From positions 1-56,119 of IMG/VR virus record IMGVR_UViG_3300036820_000642: a stretch of 56,119 nucleotides of DNA, one strand, 5' to 3'. Of the stretch, positions 1 to 6,066 are shown piece after piece. The notes under the pieces were generated by a model that was not told the DNA's origin, ran no database searches, and saw nothing but the letters and a program-made list of their open reading frames with translations. The first letter of the stretch is position 1. Every line of letters starts with the position of its first letter. This DNA comes from a virus. The translations under genes were made by a program, and so were the position numbers.

Positions 1-32
1 ACGCTGATTTTCGTTATTGTTCGGGAGGACAT
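1..32. repeat. Terminal direct repeat closing the genome
   Basis: Bases 1-32 are identical to bases 56088-56119. The most direct reading is an assembly overlap of a circular or circularly permuted molecule, so the real genome is about 56,087 bp and the window is complete. A true 32-bp physical terminal repeat is less likely because the repeat lies inside the 5' end of the integrase gene. Confidence 0.9.
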
Positions 33-110
33 GACACTCTTCGCTTTCCCCGTGAAAGCGTTCCAATTATGGGCTTTGCCCTCAAGGAAATACTATCACG
101 GATCTACCAG

Positions 111-139
111 GGTGTCGTTTACCAGGATAAACGGACACC
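111..139. repeat. Imperfect inverted repeat near integrase
   Basis: The left arm GGTGTCGTTTA (111-121) faces TAAACGGACACC (128-139) across the 6-base centre CCAGGA, with one extra G in the right arm. It may be the crossover core of attP, an excisionase or regulator site, or an integrase operator. The sequence alone does not decide between these. Confidence 0.45.
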
Positions 140-261
140 TATCGTGACCTGCGGTTATACCGAGGTTACCCGAGGGTTCGCGGGCGGTCAAGCAGAGTGC
201 CAGACCCCAGGGGCCTAACCCGTCGATGATCGTAGTCCAGGCTGGTCACGGTGCGGGCGGG

Positions 262-267
262 TATAAT
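262..267 (+). promoter_or_regulatory. Possible -10 box of early promoter
   Basis: A perfect TATAAT lies 26 bases upstream of the first early start codon (294). No good -35 hexamer is visible 16-18 bases upstream, so this is a weak call based on the -10 match and on its place before the first gene of the early operon. Confidence 0.3.
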
Positions 268-293
268 GACAGGTTGTCTCCTCTACCCCGGAC

Positions 294-821
294 ATGTGGG
301 AGTTGATCGTGGGGCGTCCCCCGTCTTTCGACCGTGACAGGCTGGTCGATCTGCTGCGCAGCGGCGACTACACCAGCCACACGGGCCTTGCCGAGGCGCT
401 GAGCACACCGGAGCGCACGGTTGCCGCTAACGCTGTCGCTGTCGCCGTGTGGCGGCTCCGGAAGCTCCCCGAGTTCGCCGACTTGCCGGCGTTCGGGGTT
501 GAGCATGGCACGGGCCTGGTTGCCCAGTTGGAACGCAACACGGGGCGGAAGGTGCATCCGGATTGCCGGATGCACAATCTGATTGAGCGGTTGAGGCAGG
601 TGGATCGCCTGCGGCGCGGGTTGCCTGTGTCTCCTAAAGCGGATGAAGATTTGGCAATTCGGTTTGAAGAGGATTTGCGCGGTAAGCGCTATGTCATAGA
701 CCTGGACAATGAGGGCAGACCATACATGCGGCCTGCGGATGTTGCCGATGAGGTTGACAACACCGGTAACATCAGGGAGATTATTGCGCAGCATCCGTTA
801 CCGCCTGTGGGGGGCCAGTGA
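294..821 (+). CDS. Putative helix-turn-helix early protein
   Basis: The gene encodes 175 residues. Residues about 15-57 (DRLVDLLRSGDY, LAEALSTPERTV, AVWRLRKL) look like a winged or simple helix-turn-helix, so the product may bind DNA. The C-terminal half is acidic and unlike anything I recognise. No clear Shine-Dalgarno precedes ATG 294, so the message may be leaderless or nearly so. It is the first gene of a tightly packed plus-strand operon and overlaps the next gene (GTG 818, TGA 819-821). Its 3' end contains a copy of the recurrent operator-like element (741-770). The DNA-binding role is inferred. Confidence 0.6.
   Translation: MWELIVGRPPSFDRDRLVDLLRSGDYTSHTGLAEALSTPERTVAANAVAVAVWRLRKLPEFADLPAFGVEHGTGLVAQLERNTGRKVHPDCRMHNLIERLRQVDRLRRGLPVSPKADEDLAIRFEEDLRGKRYVIDLDNEGRPYMRPADVADEVDNTGNIREIIAQHPLPPVGGQ
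741..770. promoter_or_regulatory. Operator-like element GTTGCCG-N16-CGGTAAC
   Basis: GTTGCCG (741-747) and CGGTAAC (764-770) face each other across 16 bases. The same arrangement occurs at 3162-3192, 15081-15110 and 22028-22057. This copy lies inside the 3' end of a gene and is especially similar to the one at 15081, sharing flanking GAT and AACACCGGTAACA. It could be a regulator binding site. Because it is coding here, chance or protein-level similarity is possible. Confidence 0.4.
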
Positions 822-1378
822 AGACGAGCACCACCAATCCGATTGTCGAAGATCAGATAACTCGTCTTCACCAGGCGCAAAGGGATGCGCGGCGCGCTGA
901 GAAGGACCTCAATGAGACTATTGCCGCGTTGAAGGTTCTAGACGCATCGGTTGATGCGACTGTCAAGCACGCTGAAAATCTCTTTGATGGTGTCATTGGC
1001 CTGTCCAGGGATACGATGCGCGAGGCCGCGCAGACAGTACTTAACCAAGAGACCACAGAGTTCAGCAACTATGTCGCCGGGAGTATGACGGAGATGCGGG
1101 ATTTTGTTGCGCGCTTGTCAACGGCCACAACGGATTCGTTCGCGAAGCTCATCAACTGCGAGACGTTCGATGACCTCGTGAACAAGATGGGTGCTCTGGT
1201 CACCTACCACATTCTTAAGCGGATCGGGATGCAGGATGTGGCCACGGCTTATCTCGGGGAGACATCGGGTAGCGGGGAGTTCGCTGATCTTCTGAAAGCC
1301 CTTCATAAGATGAAGGGCAAAACTGAGATCGTGGTTGAACATCGGCGCCGCGGGCATCGTAAGGGGCGCCGGTCATGA
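818..1378 (+). CDS. Coiled-coil protein, family A copy 1
   Basis: The product has 186 residues, starts at GTG 818 and is mostly alpha-helical. An N-terminal heptad-rich stretch (about residues 10-50, with ITRLHQAQRDARRAEKDL) predicts a coiled coil. A middle helical segment ends near FDDLVNKMGALVTYHILKRIG, and the tail is very basic (RRRGHRKGRR). The same organisation appears in the genes at 23247 and 24156: an N-terminal helix with LTR-LHEA-QDA, then a segment with SPEE-F or ETFDDL, then an amphipathic helix. The three form a phage-internal paralogous family of unknown role. It overlaps both neighbours by 4 bases, so translation is coupled. Confidence 0.7.
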   Translation: MKTSTTNPIVEDQITRLHQAQRDARRAEKDLNETIAALKVLDASVDATVKHAENLFDGVIGLSRDTMREAAQTVLNQETTEFSNYVAGSMTEMRDFVARLSTATTDSFAKLINCETFDDLVNKMGALVTYHILKRIGMQDVATAYLGETSGSGEFADLLKALHKMKGKTEIVVEHRRRGHRKGRRS

Positions 1379-1788
1379 TGAAATGGTATGACCGCGAGGG
1401 CAAAGAGATCCCCATGGGCGTCTGGGAACTGTTCATCGCGGACCCCAATTATTCGTTTGTGGCGTGCACGGTGGTCGGCTCCAACCTGGTCTATACGGAC
1501 TGGACAGGTATGGAGCCTGCAATGTTCACGATCTTCTATCCGGAGTCGCACCCGTTCCACCTGGTTTACGAGACACGGGTGGTGGATCGTCACATGAAAC
1601 CGGTGTATGTCGGTGACAGTCCCGATGGGCGGGAACTGTATGCGACGGCGGGAGGCGCCGTCATGGGGCACAACAAGATTGTTGCTGTGCTCGCCTCAAT
1701 GATGCAGCCGGGCGATGAGGCCCGGTTCGCCAAAGACTTCGCCGACGCCGTGAGGCTGGCCCGTGAGTGGGGCGAAGCCAGTGCATGA
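1375..1788 (+). CDS. Hypothetical early protein
   Basis: This 137-residue protein starts in an ATGA overlap with the upstream gene. It is mixed alpha/beta with many aromatic residues (PNYSFVACTVVG, YTDWTG, FTIFYPESHPF) and a helical C-terminus. No motif is recognisable and no membrane segment or signal peptide is seen. Its place in the early operon suggests a host-takeover or regulatory function, but that is only inference. Confidence 0.6.
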   Translation: MMKWYDREGKEIPMGVWELFIADPNYSFVACTVVGSNLVYTDWTGMEPAMFTIFYPESHPFHLVYETRVVDRHMKPVYVGDSPDGRELYATAGGAVMGHNKIVAVLASMMQPGDEARFAKDFADAVRLAREWGEASA

Positions 1789-2152
1789 CATTGACGGTGA
1801 GGTAGCAAGGGCGCTGGCGCTCATATACGGAGAGGACGGCATGGGCGACGAACCGAAGGAACCCCCTAAAAAGGTGGTGTTCCTACGGGGCTCTGATGGC
1901 CTCGCTGAGGCGACACAGGACTACGTGGTGCGGGAAGCTCTCGCGTCTGGCCGCGTGGTCCTGGTGGAGGACTGTGAGCGGGCGTTGGCGGCACTGCGGC
2001 CGGTAGCCCCGCTCCGCTGGGTGGTGTTCCCTGCGGGGGCCATCATGACTGCCGTAGCTATCGCTGTGCCTTCCATGCCGGCGGCGAAAGTCGTCGGCCT
2101 GCTGGGCCTGGTGTTCATGGCTGTGGACTTCGTGGTGTTGAGCCGGTGGTGA
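1763..2152 (+). CDS. Small membrane protein
   Basis: Up to 129 residues. The C-terminal third has two hydrophobic helices (LRWVVFPAGAIMTAVAIAV and VVGLLGLVFMAVDFVVL), so it is probably a two-pass inner-membrane protein with a cytosolic N-terminus. GTG 1763 has GAGG seven bases upstream and overlaps the previous gene by 26 bases. ATG 1841 has a better ribosome site (GGAGAGG, 5-base spacing) and would give a 103-residue product, so the start is unresolved. Confidence 0.55.
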   Translation: MSGAKPVHDIDGEVARALALIYGEDGMGDEPKEPPKKVVFLRGSDGLAEATQDYVVREALASGRVVLVEDCERALAALRPVAPLRWVVFPAGAIMTAVAIAVPSMPAAKVVGLLGLVFMAVDFVVLSRW

Positions 2153-2553
2153 CGCCACCTATGGACGGGCCGGAGCCGGGTGGAGGGACCGCGGCGACTG
2201 GGGCCGTGCCGTCGGCTCCGGCCCCCAGACTTACCCCTGCGGAGATTGATGCTGGCGCGGCCAGGCAGGAACGCACTGTCAACTTGATGGTGCTCGGCAG
2301 CCTGGTCGCCCTCGTGATCGCCGTGGCATTCAGCACGGTCCCCGCGTTCGGGTGGAGCATTGAGGTTGGTCTCCTGACATTGCTGTACTTCGCGCAACAG
2401 CGCATTACGCGCTTGTTTCGGGGTGCGTGGCGCAGGACTGCGGAAGCCAATGCAGAGCTGTGCGGGGAACTGAGTGATTTCGTGGCGTTCAACGCGACGA
2501 TGCAGGAACGGTTTGCCTCCCGGTGGGAGACAGACGCTAGAGGCAGGGGGTAA
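2146..2553 (+). CDS. Two-helix membrane protein
   Basis: A 135-residue protein with a Pro/Gly/Ala-rich N-terminus, then two hydrophobic segments (LMVLGSLVALVIAVAFSTV and FGWSIEVGLLTLLYFA) and a charged amphipathic C-terminus. It starts at tandem GTG codons overlapping the stop of the previous membrane gene, so the two are probably made together. Function unknown. The early position argues against a lysis protein; a host-membrane or exclusion role is possible. Confidence 0.6.
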   Translation: MVTPPMDGPEPGGGTAATGAVPSAPAPRLTPAEIDAGAARQERTVNLMVLGSLVALVIAVAFSTVPAFGWSIEVGLLTLLYFAQQRITRLFRGAWRRTAEANAELCGELSDFVAFNATMQERFASRWETDARGRG

Positions 2554-2556
2554 CTG

Positions 2557-2748
2557 ATGGTCCAGGCGAAAACGACAATCTGGATAGATGAGGCCGATAA
2601 CCCGATCTTCACTCAGGAGGATAACAGTCTCTTGATTGTGGTGCCTGGCATGGAACATGGCTACGACGTTTACATTGGCCCGGAGCTGCTGCCGCATCTG
2701 CGGCAGGCGCTGAACAGGGTTGAGGCGCACAACGCCACGAATGATTGA
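2557..2748 (+). CDS. Small protein, TTIWID family copy 1
   Basis: A 63-residue acidic protein with a beta-rich start (KTTIWIDEADNPIFT) and a C-terminal helix (LLPHLRQALNRVEAH). It has a good ribosome site (GGGGGTAACTG then ATG). The minus-strand gene at 49193-49444 encodes a clear paralogue with the same TTIWID-DNP-T-S-I pattern and C-terminal helix. The family function is unknown. This is the last gene of the first early cluster; a hairpin follows 4 bases after its stop. Confidence 0.65.
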   Translation: MVQAKTTIWIDEADNPIFTQEDNSLLIVVPGMEHGYDVYIGPELLPHLRQALNRVEAHNATND

Positions 2749-2752
2749 GACT

Positions 2753-2778
2753 TGCCCCCAAGGGGATTTTTGGGGGCA
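2753..2778 (+). terminator. Hairpin after first early cluster
   Basis: Arms TGCCCCCA (2753-2760) and TGGGGGCA (2771-2778) enclose a 10-base loop, just after the stop at 2748. There is no T-tract, so it may stabilise the transcript end or terminate weakly. Confidence 0.45.
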
Positions 2779-2942
2779 GGCGGCACACCGCCCCCCGTGT
2801 GTGCCGGACACCACGAGGGATGATTAGGCGCTCCCCTCTCGTGGGTGTCGAATGGGAGAGGCGCCCTGGATACCATGGCCGGTCCGGGGCGCCTCTTCTG
2901 CGTGTCGTTGCGGCGTGGCGCCGAAACACGCATGCTACCCTT

Positions 2943-2970
2943 AAGAACAGGTTCTTGGTTCTGGAGAACC
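2943..2970. promoter_or_regulatory. Tandem palindromes, GAAC half-sites
   Basis: Two adjacent perfect palindromes: AAGAAC-AG-GTTCTT (2943-2956) and GGTTCT-GG-AGAACC (2957-2970). Back-to-back palindromes upstream of genes are typical of operator pairs. A related set of alternating CTGTTC and GAACAG half-sites lies at 24811-24841, upstream of the late genes. The 2-base spacing differs from the 4-base spacing of the actinobacterial LexA box, so SOS control is unlikely. Confidence 0.5.
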
Positions 2971-2993
2971 AGGGTTGTTGTGGTTCGACAGTC

Positions 2994-3028
2994 AAGGCCC
3001 ACGCGTCAGCGGGGGCCTTTTGTTCTTG
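2994..3028 (+). terminator. Probable intrinsic terminator
   Basis: Arms AAGGCCC (2994-3000) and GGGCCTT (3013-3019) are followed by TTGTTCTT. This is a short GC stem with a T-rich tail, which suits rho-independent termination on the plus strand. Confidence 0.55.
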
Positions 3029-3161
3029 ATTCACAATTAACTATTGTCTGCGGCTTCGCCGCGAATGTCCCCCTTCACCTTCTTTGCCGATGGCTAAACC
3101 CTTAGACAACAGTGTTCGCTCAACGCGAACTAACTTGTTTTGCTGTCGATGATCATCACAC

Positions 3162-3192
3162 GTTACCGTTGTTAAGTATGGGGATCGGTAAC
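3162..3192. promoter_or_regulatory. Operator-like element GTTACCG-N17-CGGTAAC
   Basis: GTTACCG (3162-3168) and CGGTAAC (3186-3192) are perfect inverted half-sites across 17 bases, overlapping the start codon at 3178. A bound regulator would block transcription or initiation of this gene. See also 15081-15110 and 22028-22057. Confidence 0.5.
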
Positions 3193-3420
3193 ACGAGAGA
3201 TGGCATCATTCTCTCAACTCGGACAATCACTGTCGCGCTCGCAGACGACGGCGCCACATTGCTGATGTTCGCGCAGACGAATCCCCGCGAACAGGACTGG
3301 CGCAAGGCTATGCGCCTCCTGGAAAAACACCATGTGTCCGATATCGGGGAACCGTCATGGTTCGCCGATATTGACCTGTGGGAAATTCCCCTACCGTGTC
3401 GCGACACGCCCACGGATTGA
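3178..3420 (+). CDS. Hypothetical protein upstream of split nuclease
   Basis: About 80 residues from ATG 3178; an upstream in-frame GTG at 3112 would add 22 residues but has no ribosome site. The sequence looks like a compact alpha/beta protein (IILSTRTITVALADDGATLLMF, then DWRKAMRLLEKH). No family is recognised. The operator-like repeat overlaps its start, and a long hairpin follows one base after its stop. Confidence 0.5.
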   Translation: MGIGNTRDGIILSTRTITVALADDGATLLMFAQTNPREQDWRKAMRLLEKHHVSDIGEPSWFADIDLWEIPLPCRDTPTD

Positions 3421-3421
3421 G

Positions 3422-3456
3422 TTTGTAAAAGTATCCATGCAGGATACTCTTACAAA
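3422..3456. promoter_or_regulatory. 15-bp inverted repeat before nuclease gene
   Basis: Arms TTTGTAAAAGTATCC (3422-3436) and GGATACTCTTACAAA (3442-3456) pair with one mismatch around the 5-base loop ATGCA. The repeat ends one base before ATG 3458, and an alternative in-frame ATG (3437) sits exactly in the loop. It is much richer in AT than its surroundings. It could be an operator, or an RNA hairpin that hides the start. The 11-mer TACTCTTACAA within it recurs at 21193-21203. Confidence 0.6.
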
Positions 3457-3457
3457 T

Positions 3458-3646
3458 ATGGAAGAGAGCACGGAGGCGAGGTCGCACAGCCAGCTTCACA
3501 GCTGGCTGCAATGCGGCAAAGCCTACGAACTGGAACGCATCAGACGCGTTCCCCGCAAACCCGGCTTGTGGCTCCCGGCCGGTACCGCCTGCCATCTGTC
3601 AATTGAGTGGTGGCTTCGTCAGCGTCTCGCGAAAGGACTCCGGTAA
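3458..3646 (+). CDS. Cas4/RecB-like nuclease, N-terminal half (split gene)
   Basis: A 62-residue product (69 if ATG 3437 is used) matching only the N-terminus of PD-(D/E)XK exonucleases of the Cas4/RecB type: HSQLHSWLQCGKAYELERI, then VPRKPGLWLPAGTACH. It has the first cysteine of the C...CxxCx5C cluster (Cys19) and the conserved His (about residue 46), but no catalytic Asp or Lys. The rest of the enzyme is encoded separately at 5269-6066, after six intervening genes. The frame ends in TAA right where homologues continue. The halves probably associate; alternatively the gene is broken and inactive. Confidence 0.75.
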   Translation: MEESTEARSHSQLHSWLQCGKAYELERIRRVPRKPGLWLPAGTACHLSIEWWLRQRLAKGLR

Positions 3647-4045
3647 ATGACCGAATTTGTGGAGAACACCACAAGGCGTGTGCCGAACAAGGAACACCTG
3701 ATCCTGTGGTATCAGGCGCTGATGTCCGGCGACTATGTGCAGGGCGACGGCCGGCTCTGCGCGGTCGGGCACGACGGTGAGCCTGACAAATGGTGCTGCC
3801 TTGGCGTTGCTTGCGATGTCGCCGTCAAGAACGGCGTTGAAATGCTCCTCGATGCCGATGGGATACGCAAGTATTTCGACGGGATGATTGCCTATCTCCC
3901 CAAGAAGGTAGAGGAATGGCTCGGGGTTCCCGATCATGACCCTGATCTTGCCGGGGAACGCGCATCCAATTGGAACGACAGCTCTCGCCTGTCGTTCCCG
4001 GAGATCGCCGAACTGATCAAGAACGAATACGAGCTGGCCGTCTGA
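3647..4045 (+). CDS. CCLGV-family protein, copy 1
   Basis: 132 residues, starting directly after the stop of the nuclease N-half. The family pattern is: a helix with L-SGxYxQGxxxL, then WCCLGVACDVA, a variable middle, LPxxVxxWLGV, A-xWND and a C-terminal helix SFxEIAxLIxxEY. Proteins like this are common in phages and, to my knowledge, have no known function. The paired cysteines suggest metal or redox chemistry, or a structural role. It overlaps copy 2 by one base. Copies 1-3 all sit between the two nuclease halves. Confidence 0.75.
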   Translation: MTEFVENTTRRVPNKEHLILWYQALMSGDYVQGDGRLCAVGHDGEPDKWCCLGVACDVAVKNGVEMLLDADGIRKYFDGMIAYLPKKVEEWLGVPDHDPDLAGERASNWNDSSRLSFPEIAELIKNEYELAV

Positions 4046-4437
4046 TGGCAAACGTCGAGAACATGGGGCTGTGGGCCGGGGCCCTGCGGTCGGGTGACTA
4101 TGAGCAGGGCGCCAACGTTCTCCACAATGTGGACAATAATACGTGGTGTTGTCTCGGGGTGGCTTGCGATGTGGCCATAAAGAACGGTGTCCAGCTCGGC
4201 ACCAAGATTGAAGCCGAGAAGGTCCAATACAGCGATGAGGAGAAGCCGACGGGTCGCGTCACGAATTTCGGTGGGGCCGTAGCTTTCCTGCCGTATCAGG
4301 TTATTGACTGGCTGGATGTCGATTCGAATAACCCGAAGCTATGCGACTTGAGGGCGACGTGGCTCAACGACATCGGCAATAGGTCGTTCAATGAGATCGC
4401 TGATCTCATTGACACCGAGTGCGGGCTAGCCGCCTGA
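4045..4437 (+). CDS. CCLGV-family protein, copy 2
   Basis: 130 residues from ATG 4045, overlapping the TGA of copy 1 by one base. It carries ALRSGDYEQG, TWCCLGVACDVA, FLPYQVIDWLDV and a C-terminal SFNEIADLIDTE helix, so it aligns with copy 1 along its length. A start further upstream would run out of frame through copy 1. This is a tandem duplicate, diverged enough to suggest an old event. Confidence 0.75.
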   Translation: MANVENMGLWAGALRSGDYEQGANVLHNVDNNTWCCLGVACDVAIKNGVQLGTKIEAEKVQYSDEEKPTGRVTNFGGAVAFLPYQVIDWLDVDSNNPKLCDLRATWLNDIGNRSFNEIADLIDTECGLAA

Positions 4438-4644
4438 ATGGGTAAGACGGTCACCTATCGGACTGGACAGAAGCTAGCCAAGGTTTACAAGGCGCCGAGC
4501 CGTTACCAACGGTGGATGCTGTATGCGCTGAACATGCGGCTACGGAACATTTACGCGGGGACAGTGCCAGAGGCAGAGGTGCGCCGCCGGAGGGCGGCGA
4601 ACAAGGTGGCACGCAGACAACGGAGGGTAAACCGGGGTGGCTAA
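4438..4644 (+). CDS. Small basic protein
   Basis: 68 residues with many Arg and Lys, especially at the C-terminus (RRRRAANKVARRQRRVNRGG). ATG 4438 follows the stop of copy 2 with no gap, and the 3' end overlaps the GTG of copy 3 by 8 bases. Possibly a nucleic-acid-binding protein. No family is recognised. Confidence 0.6.
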   Translation: MGKTVTYRTGQKLAKVYKAPSRYQRWMLYALNMRLRNIYAGTVPEAEVRRRRAANKVARRQRRVNRGG

Positions 4645-5017
4645 CCAGGAGAACATGCAGTTTTGGCTGACCGCACTGCGGTCAGGGCAATTCCAGCAGG
4701 GACGCGGGGAACTGCACAACGCCGAGACTGACAGTTATTGCTGTCTTGGTGTCGCGTGTGAGGTCGCTTACCAGGCTGGTGTGATCCTTCACCGAGCGGT
4801 GTACGAGGGTTGCACGTCTTATGACGGGGACTCGACAGCGCTGCCGAAGGCGGTCAGGGAATGGCTTGGCATCACTAACGCGTCCGTGCTGCTGAGAGAA
4901 CACACGGCTATCTTCTGGAACGACGTTACGAAAGCCAGCTTCGCTGAGATCGCCGACATGCTGGAAAACGAATACCTGGGGGGCACTAATGAAGTCGTGG
5001 ACATGCCCGCACTGTGA
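4637..5017 (+). CDS. CCLGV-family protein, copy 3
   Basis: 126 residues from GTG 4637, with GGAGGG nine bases upstream. It shows ALRSGQFQQGRGEL, YCCLGVACEVA, LPKAVREWLGI, FWNDV and a SFAEIADMLENEY helix. This is the third tandem member inside the nuclease split. Its 3' end overlaps the small zinc-ribbon gene at 4989. Confidence 0.75.
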   Translation: MANQENMQFWLTALRSGQFQQGRGELHNAETDSYCCLGVACEVAYQAGVILHRAVYEGCTSYDGDSTALPKAVREWLGITNASVLLREHTAIFWNDVTKASFAEIADMLENEYLGGTNEVVDMPAL

Positions 5018-5105
5018 TTACGAGGGACAGCGGGTGTGGGGGGTGGCGCCTAGGCCGTCTAAGCGGCGGGTGCGGCTCTGCCCGTCATGTGGGGGGGCGG
5101 CGTGA
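4989..5105 (+). CDS. Tiny zinc-ribbon protein (38 aa)
   Basis: ATG 4989 to TGA 5105 encodes 38 residues with TCPHCDYEGQRV near the N-terminus and LCPSCGG near the C-terminus, a CxxC...CxxC zinc ribbon with a basic linker (RPSKRRVR). It overlaps copy 3 by 29 bases and the next gene by a GTGA junction. Likely metal-binding, possibly binding nucleic acid. It belongs to the island between the nuclease halves. Confidence 0.65.
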   Translation: MKSWTCPHCDYEGQRVWGVAPRPSKRRVRLCPSCGGAA

Positions 5106-5272
5106 AGCTTGGTCGTAGGTGCACGCTGCCGCGTGCGTCGAGTCCGGCCGGTGTGAAGGCGCGGATGGAACGCAGAATCAAAGGGTTCACACCGGAGATT
5201 CCCAAGGGTGGGCCGGGCACGCAGAAGCATCACAAGCCCGGCAGCAGGAACCCGAGGAAGGTGGGCCGGTGA
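5102..5272 (+). CDS. Small basic protein (56 aa)
   Basis: GTG 5102 to TGA 5272. It is rich in Lys, Arg, Gly and Pro (KARMERRIKGFTPEIPKG, then a C-terminal KHHKPGSRNPRKVGR). A run of seven G residues gives a ribosome site. Its stop overlaps GTG 5269 of the nuclease C-half, so translation of the two is probably coupled. It may be a binding partner or linker of the nuclease. No homologue is recognised. Confidence 0.6.
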   Translation: MKLGRRCTLPRASSPAGVKARMERRIKGFTPEIPKGGPGTQKHHKPGSRNPRKVGR

Positions 5273-6066
5273 GTCTGTTCTCTGCGGCTCAGCCGACGAT
5301 TGAAGACGTCTTCCTGTCGGAGCTGGACACCGCCATTCAGGCGGAAGAGGCAGAGACAGGGTTCGCCGCGTCGGAGTGGATGACCGCGGGGGCCAGGGGC
5401 TGCCAGGACCGTGACTGGTGGGAAGGTCACGGCCCCGAGCTGGTCCGCAACTTCACGTCCTGGTATGAGAGCAACCCGGACGCGTCCGTGTGGCATACAC
5501 CGGACGGGGAACCCGCGATCGAACTGCCGCTAGATGTGACGTTCGGCAGCGTGCGTGTCCGGATGATCGTGGACCTGGTTCTACAGATCGGTACTGCGCT
5601 TGTCGTCACGGACCACAAGTCGGGGGCTCGGAGCCCCGATGGTGTATCGCAGCTCAGCATCTACGCGTCCGGGATTGAACTGCAATACGGGATACGCCCC
5701 AAGTACGGAACATTCTTCATGCTGCGTGGTGTCGGGAAAGAGGAACCTAAAACCCATTTCCTGACACCGACCGTGCTCGACGGTTACGAGCATTCCGTTG
5801 ACTGGTGGACGAAACAGTTCGCCATGTTCGACGCCGCCGTGAAGGCGGGAACATTCATCGCCCATCCGGGTGAGCAGTGCAAGAGATGTGGCGTGGCGTA
5901 TGCCTGCCCGGCTGTCGGGGGCAGGCAGGCCATGACTTTCGATCCATTGTTGAGAGAGGGGGTTGAGGTATGGCAGAAGAGGGTTTCCGCGAGGGTATTA
6001 CAGTCACCTTCAAGGGGGGAACGGATTACGGGGCGCCGTGGATCACGATCCACGCCGCGGATGTGA
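5269..6066 (+). CDS. Cas4/RecB-like nuclease, catalytic C-terminal half (split gene)
   Basis: 265 residues from GTG 5269, with GAGGAAGG upstream. It contains the PD-(D/E)XK core: Glu85, Asp102 (MIVDLV), Asp115-x-Lys117 (VTDHKSG) and the Q128xxxY132 motif. Near the end it has CKRCGVAYACP (Cys204, 207, 213), the C-terminal part of the four-cysteine cluster whose first cysteine is in the other half. Related enzymes are 5'-3' or ssDNA exonucleases in recombination. The N-terminus resumes where the first half stops, with no clear loss. The last 30 or so residues run out over the next gene and look less conserved. Confidence 0.8.
   Translation: MSLFSAAQPTIEDVFLSELDTAIQAEEAETGFAASEWMTAGARGCQDRDWWEGHGPELVRNFTSWYESNPDASVWHTPDGEPAIELPLDVTFGSVRVRMIVDLVLQIGTALVVTDHKSGARSPDGVSQLSIYASGIELQYGIRPKYGTFFMLRGVGKEEPKTHFLTPTVLDGYEHSVDWWTKQFAMFDAAVKAGTFIAHPGEQCKRCGVAYACPAVGGRQAMTFDPLLREGVEVWQKRVSARVLQSPSRGERITGRRGSRSTPRM

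Larger units (their letters stand above)
33..293. other. Integrase upstream region, candidate attP
   Basis: No convincing gene lies here. After joining the ends, this stretch is directly upstream of the minus-strand integrase start and upstream of the first plus-strand early gene. It holds an imperfect inverted repeat (111-139), a GC-rich stretch and a TATAAT hexamer (262-267). Tyrosine-integrase phages usually keep attP beside int, so attP is most likely here, but no core can be fixed without the host sequence. Confidence 0.45.
2749..3177. other. Non-coding regulatory and terminator region
   Basis: Open frames exist here, but none has a ribosome site or protein-like composition. The region holds a hairpin with arms TGCCCCCA and TGGGGGCA (2753-2778), a second with arms GAGGCGCC and GGCGCCTC (2861-2898), tandem palindromes (2943-2970), a terminator-like hairpin (2994-3019) and an inverted GTTCGC-N5-GCGAAC near 3115-3131. 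It separates the first early cluster from the nuclease cluster and probably both ends and restarts transcription. Confidence 0.6.

Noticed and set aside
2943-2970. LexA/SOS box
   Set aside because: The GAAC and GTTC half-sites are 2 bases apart, whereas the actinobacterial SOS box needs 4, so a LexA site is unlikely.
2745-3105. Plus- and minus-strand open frames in the first intergenic region
   Set aside because: They lack ribosome sites, run through several hairpins and have skewed composition. The region is better explained as regulatory.
3647-5268. An intron or intein splitting the nuclease
   Set aside because: The gap is filled end to end with overlapping genes that have their own starts and stops. 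No group I or II core pairings, splice junction or intein motifs (Cys/Ser start, His-Asn end) were seen.
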